Below are positions 6,504 through 8,425 of a stretch of DNA of 8,425 nt, one piece after another. Position 1 is the stretch's first letter. Every line of letters begins with the position of its first letter. Source of the stretch: Bacillota bacterium (GTDB lineage Bacteria > Bacillota > Bacilli > Alicyclobacillales > SLC66); NCBI GenBank assembly GCA_021799325.1, contig JAJZAS010000056.1, positions 1 to 8,425 on the forward strand. The letters run 5' to 3'. Position numbers and translations under genes: made by a program. The notes below the pieces were generated by a model. The model worked only from the letters and a program-made list of their open reading frames with translations, did not search any database and was not told the origin of the DNA.

Positions 6504-6553
6504 GATTCTCCCCCCCGCCAGCTTGGATCCTGAATCCGCCCAAACACTTCTTC

Positions 6554-6583
6554 ACTATATGAGCCGGTACGCCTCAATGTGCC
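6554..6583 (-). promoter_or_regulatory. Sigma-E-like promoter of spoVM
   Basis: On the minus strand GGCACATT (6583-6576), a 14-base spacer and CATATAGT (6561-6554) match the sigma-E mother-cell consensus (about GKMATATT, 13-15 bases, CATACAnT) at all but one position in each box. The -35 box overlaps the rpe stop codon. Transcription would start near 6546, about 43 bases before the spoVM GTG. B. subtilis spoVM is known to be sigma-E dependent. Confidence 0.65.
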
Positions 6584-7236
6584 TGAATACCTCGGAGTGA
6601 TTGAATCCCTTCCTCCAGAGAATGGGCGCGAAACACATAAGAACCTGCGACAAGTACATTGGCTCCTGCTTGTACACAGAGCCCTGCAGTCTCGGGAATG
6701 ATCCCGCCATCCACTTCAAGCCACACATTCCGGTCCCCGTAGCTATTCAGTTTTTCCCTGATAGTATGTATCTTATGGAGCGTGGAGGGAATAAATGCTT
6801 GTCCGCCAAATCCCGGATTTACGGTCATGACAAGGACGAGATCGAGTACATCGTGCACATAATCAATCATGTCGGCAGGCGTTGCGGGATTCAGTGCCAA
6901 ACCCGCTTTGGCGCCTAGGTCTTTGATCTGTTTGAGCAAGCGCTGCAAATGATAAGTGGATTCTGCGTGCACGGTGACAATATCGGCGCCCGCTTTAACA
7001 TAATCGGCAATCGATAATTCCGGTTTTTCAATCATCAGGTGAACATCGAACGGAAGTGTGGTAAAGGGTCGGAGCGCAGCAATTACCGCGGGCCCTATGG
7101 TCAAATTGGGCACAAAATGACCATCCATCACATCGATGTGAATCAGATCTGCACCTGCACGTGTCAAATCTTCAATGGTCTTTCCAAGTGCCGCAAAATC
7201 ACCGGACAAAATAGATGGTGCAATCATCGTATTCAT
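6574..7236 (-). CDS. rpe: Ribulose-phosphate 3-epimerase
   Basis: Rpe interconverts D-ribulose 5-phosphate and D-xylulose 5-phosphate in the pentose phosphate pathway. The 220-residue product is a TIM barrel of normal length. Metal and catalytic residues are in place: HIDVMDG (His33, Asp35), DVHLM (His66) and EVDGG (Asp176). The phosphate-binding loops VNPGFGGQAFIP (139-150) and AGANVLVAGSYVF (190-202) are intact. ATG at 7236 overlaps the rsgA stop as ATGA, with GAGG (7248-7245) eight bases upstream; an ATG three codons later is also in frame. The overlap suggests translational coupling with rsgA. thiN, which follows rpe in B. subtilis, is absent, and spoVM comes next. Confidence 0.96.
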   Translation of the reverse strand: MNTMIAPSILSGDFAALGKTIEDLTRAGADLIHIDVMDGHFVPNLTIGPAVIAALRPFTTLPFDVHLMIEKPELSIADYVKAGADIVTVHAESTYHLQRLLKQIKDLGAKAGLALNPATPADMIDYVHDVLDLVLVMTVNPGFGGQAFIPSTLHKIHTIREKLNSYGDRNVWLEVDGGIIPETAGLCVQAGANVLVAGSYVFRAHSLEEGIQSLRGIQAH

Positions 7237-8114
7237 GTATAACGCCTCGCTTTCCACTGCTTGACTTCTGCCAAAAGCTGCAGGTAACTCTCATAGCGGC
7301 TCGTTGCCAATACGCCATTGTCATAGGATTCACGCACTTTACAGCCCTGCTCGCTTTCATGCATGCACCCGCGAAATTCGCATTGTTCCGCCAACTCCGC
7401 AATGTCACGAAACCACTTTTGCACATCCACTGGCTCTACATCCGCAAACGAAAATTGTGAGAATCCAGGTGTATCGACGAGAAACCCATCATCTAGAAAA
7501 AAGAGCTCCGCATGTCTCGTGGTATGCCGACCACGAGAACTCCGCTTACTAATCTCCCCTGTCTCCACCTCTGCATCTGGAATGAGGCGCCGTAACAAAC
7601 TAGATTTGCCAACTCCTGACATTCCTGCAAAGGCGGAAGTTTTACCGGACAACCTAGCACGTAATGCTTCCAACCCATAGTCTGTTGGAACACTGGTTGG
7701 GAGTACCGGATACATGGGCGCATAGACAGGCAATAGGGATTCGAATACGTCATCGGCACCGTTCAAATCGTATTTCGTGAATACCATGACCAAAGATAGC
7801 CGTTGCCGCTCGATCATAGCAATCATTTTGTCCAATTGAAAAAAAGTAATTGGCGGTTCCAACAGGGAGAATACCAAGATCACCTGATCGATGTTGGCAA
7901 GAGGAGGTCGAATCAACTCGCTGGAGCGTTCCTCCAGTTCTTCAATAATGCCTTCGCTTTGTCCCACCTCACTGATGATCACATAATCGCCTACCAGTGG
8001 GTTGAGTCCCTTTAATTTGAATACGCCTCTTGCACGACACTGCCTGATGGGTTCTCCTTTCGCGTACACATAGTAAAATCCAGAGACGGCTTTTACGATT
8101 CGACCCCGTTGCAC
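7233..8114 (-). CDS. rsgA: Small-subunit ribosome biogenesis GTPase RsgA (CpgA)
   Basis: RsgA is a circularly permuted GTPase that binds the maturing 30S subunit; in B. subtilis (CpgA) it is a PrkC phosphorylation target. The 293-residue product has an N-terminal OB-fold (about 1-75), then GTPase motifs in permuted order: G4 TKYDL (113-117), G1 GMSGVGKSS (164-172), G2 RGRHTTRH (194-201) and G3 DTPG (214-217). A C-terminal zinc site follows, with Cys245, Cys250, His252 and Cys258. I chose GTG at 8114: AGGGAG at 8128-8123 lies 8 bases upstream and the protein then begins MQRGRIVKAVSGFYYV, aligning with CpgA. A TTG at 8135 would add seven residues but is less well placed. It begins 24 bases after the upstream kinase-like tail and overlaps rpe by 4 bases. 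Confidence 0.95.
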   Translation of the reverse strand: MQRGRIVKAVSGFYYVYAKGEPIRQCRARGVFKLKGLNPLVGDYVIISEVGQSEGIIEELEERSSELIRPPLANIDQVILVFSLLEPPITFFQLDKMIAMIERQRLSLVMVFTKYDLNGADDVFESLLPVYAPMYPVLPTSVPTDYGLEALRARLSGKTSAFAGMSGVGKSSLLRRLIPDAEVETGEISKRSSRGRHTTRHAELFFLDDGFLVDTPGFSQFSFADVEPVDVQKWFRDIAELAEQCEFRGCMHESEQGCKVRESYDNGVLATSRYESYLQLLAEVKQWKARRYT

Positions 8115-8138
8115 ATCGACAACTCCCTGATCCAAAAT

Positions 8139-8425
8139 TTAATGATGACCCCTTCCTTTTCCACTGCTGTTACCTGGTCCAAAATTAGAAGTATTCACCC
8201 CAGGAGGCGCTGGCGGAGTGGTTCCCGTTACGGTACTGGTAGATCCCGGGCCAGTGGTTCCAGTACCTGTCGTACCTGTGGTACCTGGACCTGTCGTTCC
8301 GGTGCCCGCACCCGATGACCCTGTGCCTGTGATACCTGTTGAAGTTCCCGTGGTGCCAGTTCCTGTCGTGCTAGAGCCAGTCCCCGTAGTACCCGTTCCA
8401 GTGGTACCTGTGCTGCCGAGATCGG
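8139..8425 (-). CDS. prkC: Gly/Thr-rich C-terminal tail of a large protein, probably Ser/Thr kinase PrkC (5' end outside window)
   Basis: Only the last 94 residues are visible, ending at TAA (8141-8139). About 60 residues are nearly pure Gly and Thr in units such as GTTGTG, with some Ser and Pro. A Pro-rich step (TTPPAPPG) and a short polar end, GKGRGHH, follow. No PASTA or kinase domain falls inside the window. I assign it to PrkC because a PASTA-domain Ser/Thr kinase gene stands directly upstream of rsgA in most Bacillales; in such kinases the C-terminus is outside the cell. The tail is low complexity and probably disordered. Codons for Gly and Thr are mixed, so the repeat is kept at protein level. 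It could instead belong to another surface protein; the frame is secure, the name is inference. Confidence 0.6.
   Translation of the reverse strand, partial: DLGSTGTTGTGTTGTGSSTTGTGTTGTSTGITGTGSSGAGTGTTGPGTTGTTGTGTTGPGSTSTVTGTTPPAPPGVNTSNFGPGNSSGKGRGHH

Noticed and set aside
6367..6555. 62-codon minus-strand frame over the spoVM region
   Set aside because: It is a different frame from spoVM, crosses the terminator and the spoVM coding sequence, and resembles no known protein.
8115..8135. TTG start for rsgA at 8135
   Set aside because: The AGGGAG site 8 bases before the GTG at 8114 and the match to the CpgA N-terminus support the shorter form, though the TTG is not excluded.
8160..8425. CRISPR-like or tandem DNA repeat at the window end
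   Set aside because: Repeat units are short, irregular and synonymous-codon variable; they encode a Gly/Thr-rich protein tail with no repeat-spacer structure.

Overview
The window looks like core chromosome of a Gram-positive endospore former of the Bacillales type. The evidence is a complete 26-codon spoVM gene, the Firmicutes gene order prkC(tail)-rsgA-rpe-spoVM-rpmB-asp23/yloU-recG, and a second conserved block rsmD-coaD-ylbK-ylbL/sepM. Base composition is near balanced. An Alicyclobacillus-like lineage is my guess and is not proven by the sequence. I see no mobile element, CRISPR array, tRNA or rRNA.

Every gene lies on the minus strand except rpmB, so transcription runs from high to low coordinates. 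Read that way, the window opens with the Gly/Thr-rich C-terminal tail of a large protein, probably the PASTA kinase PrkC (8425-8139). Then come the ribosome-assembly GTPase gene rsgA (8114-7233), ribulose-phosphate 3-epimerase gene rpe (7236-6574, ATGA overlap) and tiny spoVM (6503-6423), which has its own sigma-E-like promoter. rpmB (6179-6370) runs the other way, converging on spoVM across a symmetric terminator and diverging from asp23/yloU (6025-5645). recG (5613-3559) and psd (3551-2799) follow as a coupled pair.

A 218-bp gap (2581-2798) separates psd from rsmD. It holds several strong inverted repeats. The last is a 12-bp hairpin whose T-tract is on the plus strand, opposite to both flanking genes. 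With a possible plus-strand promoter near 2606-2634 this is a candidate small RNA gene of about 165 nt, and it is the least explained part of the window. The rest is a compact operon: rsmD (2580-2008), coaD (2011-1511), the patatin-like gene ylbK (1463-669) and sepM/ylbL, cut by the window start (672-1).

Functionally these are housekeeping genes: ribosome maturation (RsgA, L28, RsmD), central and cofactor metabolism (Rpe, CoaD), recombination (RecG), phospholipid synthesis or turnover (Psd, YlbK), cell-surface signalling and proteolysis (PrkC tail, SepM) and spore coat assembly (SpoVM). Six of the eleven genes appear to start with GTG, and several starts are set by a Shine-Dalgarno site lying inside a longer open frame. 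Neighbours common in relatives (fakA/yloV after asp23, thiN after rpe, ylbJ after coaD) are absent here.
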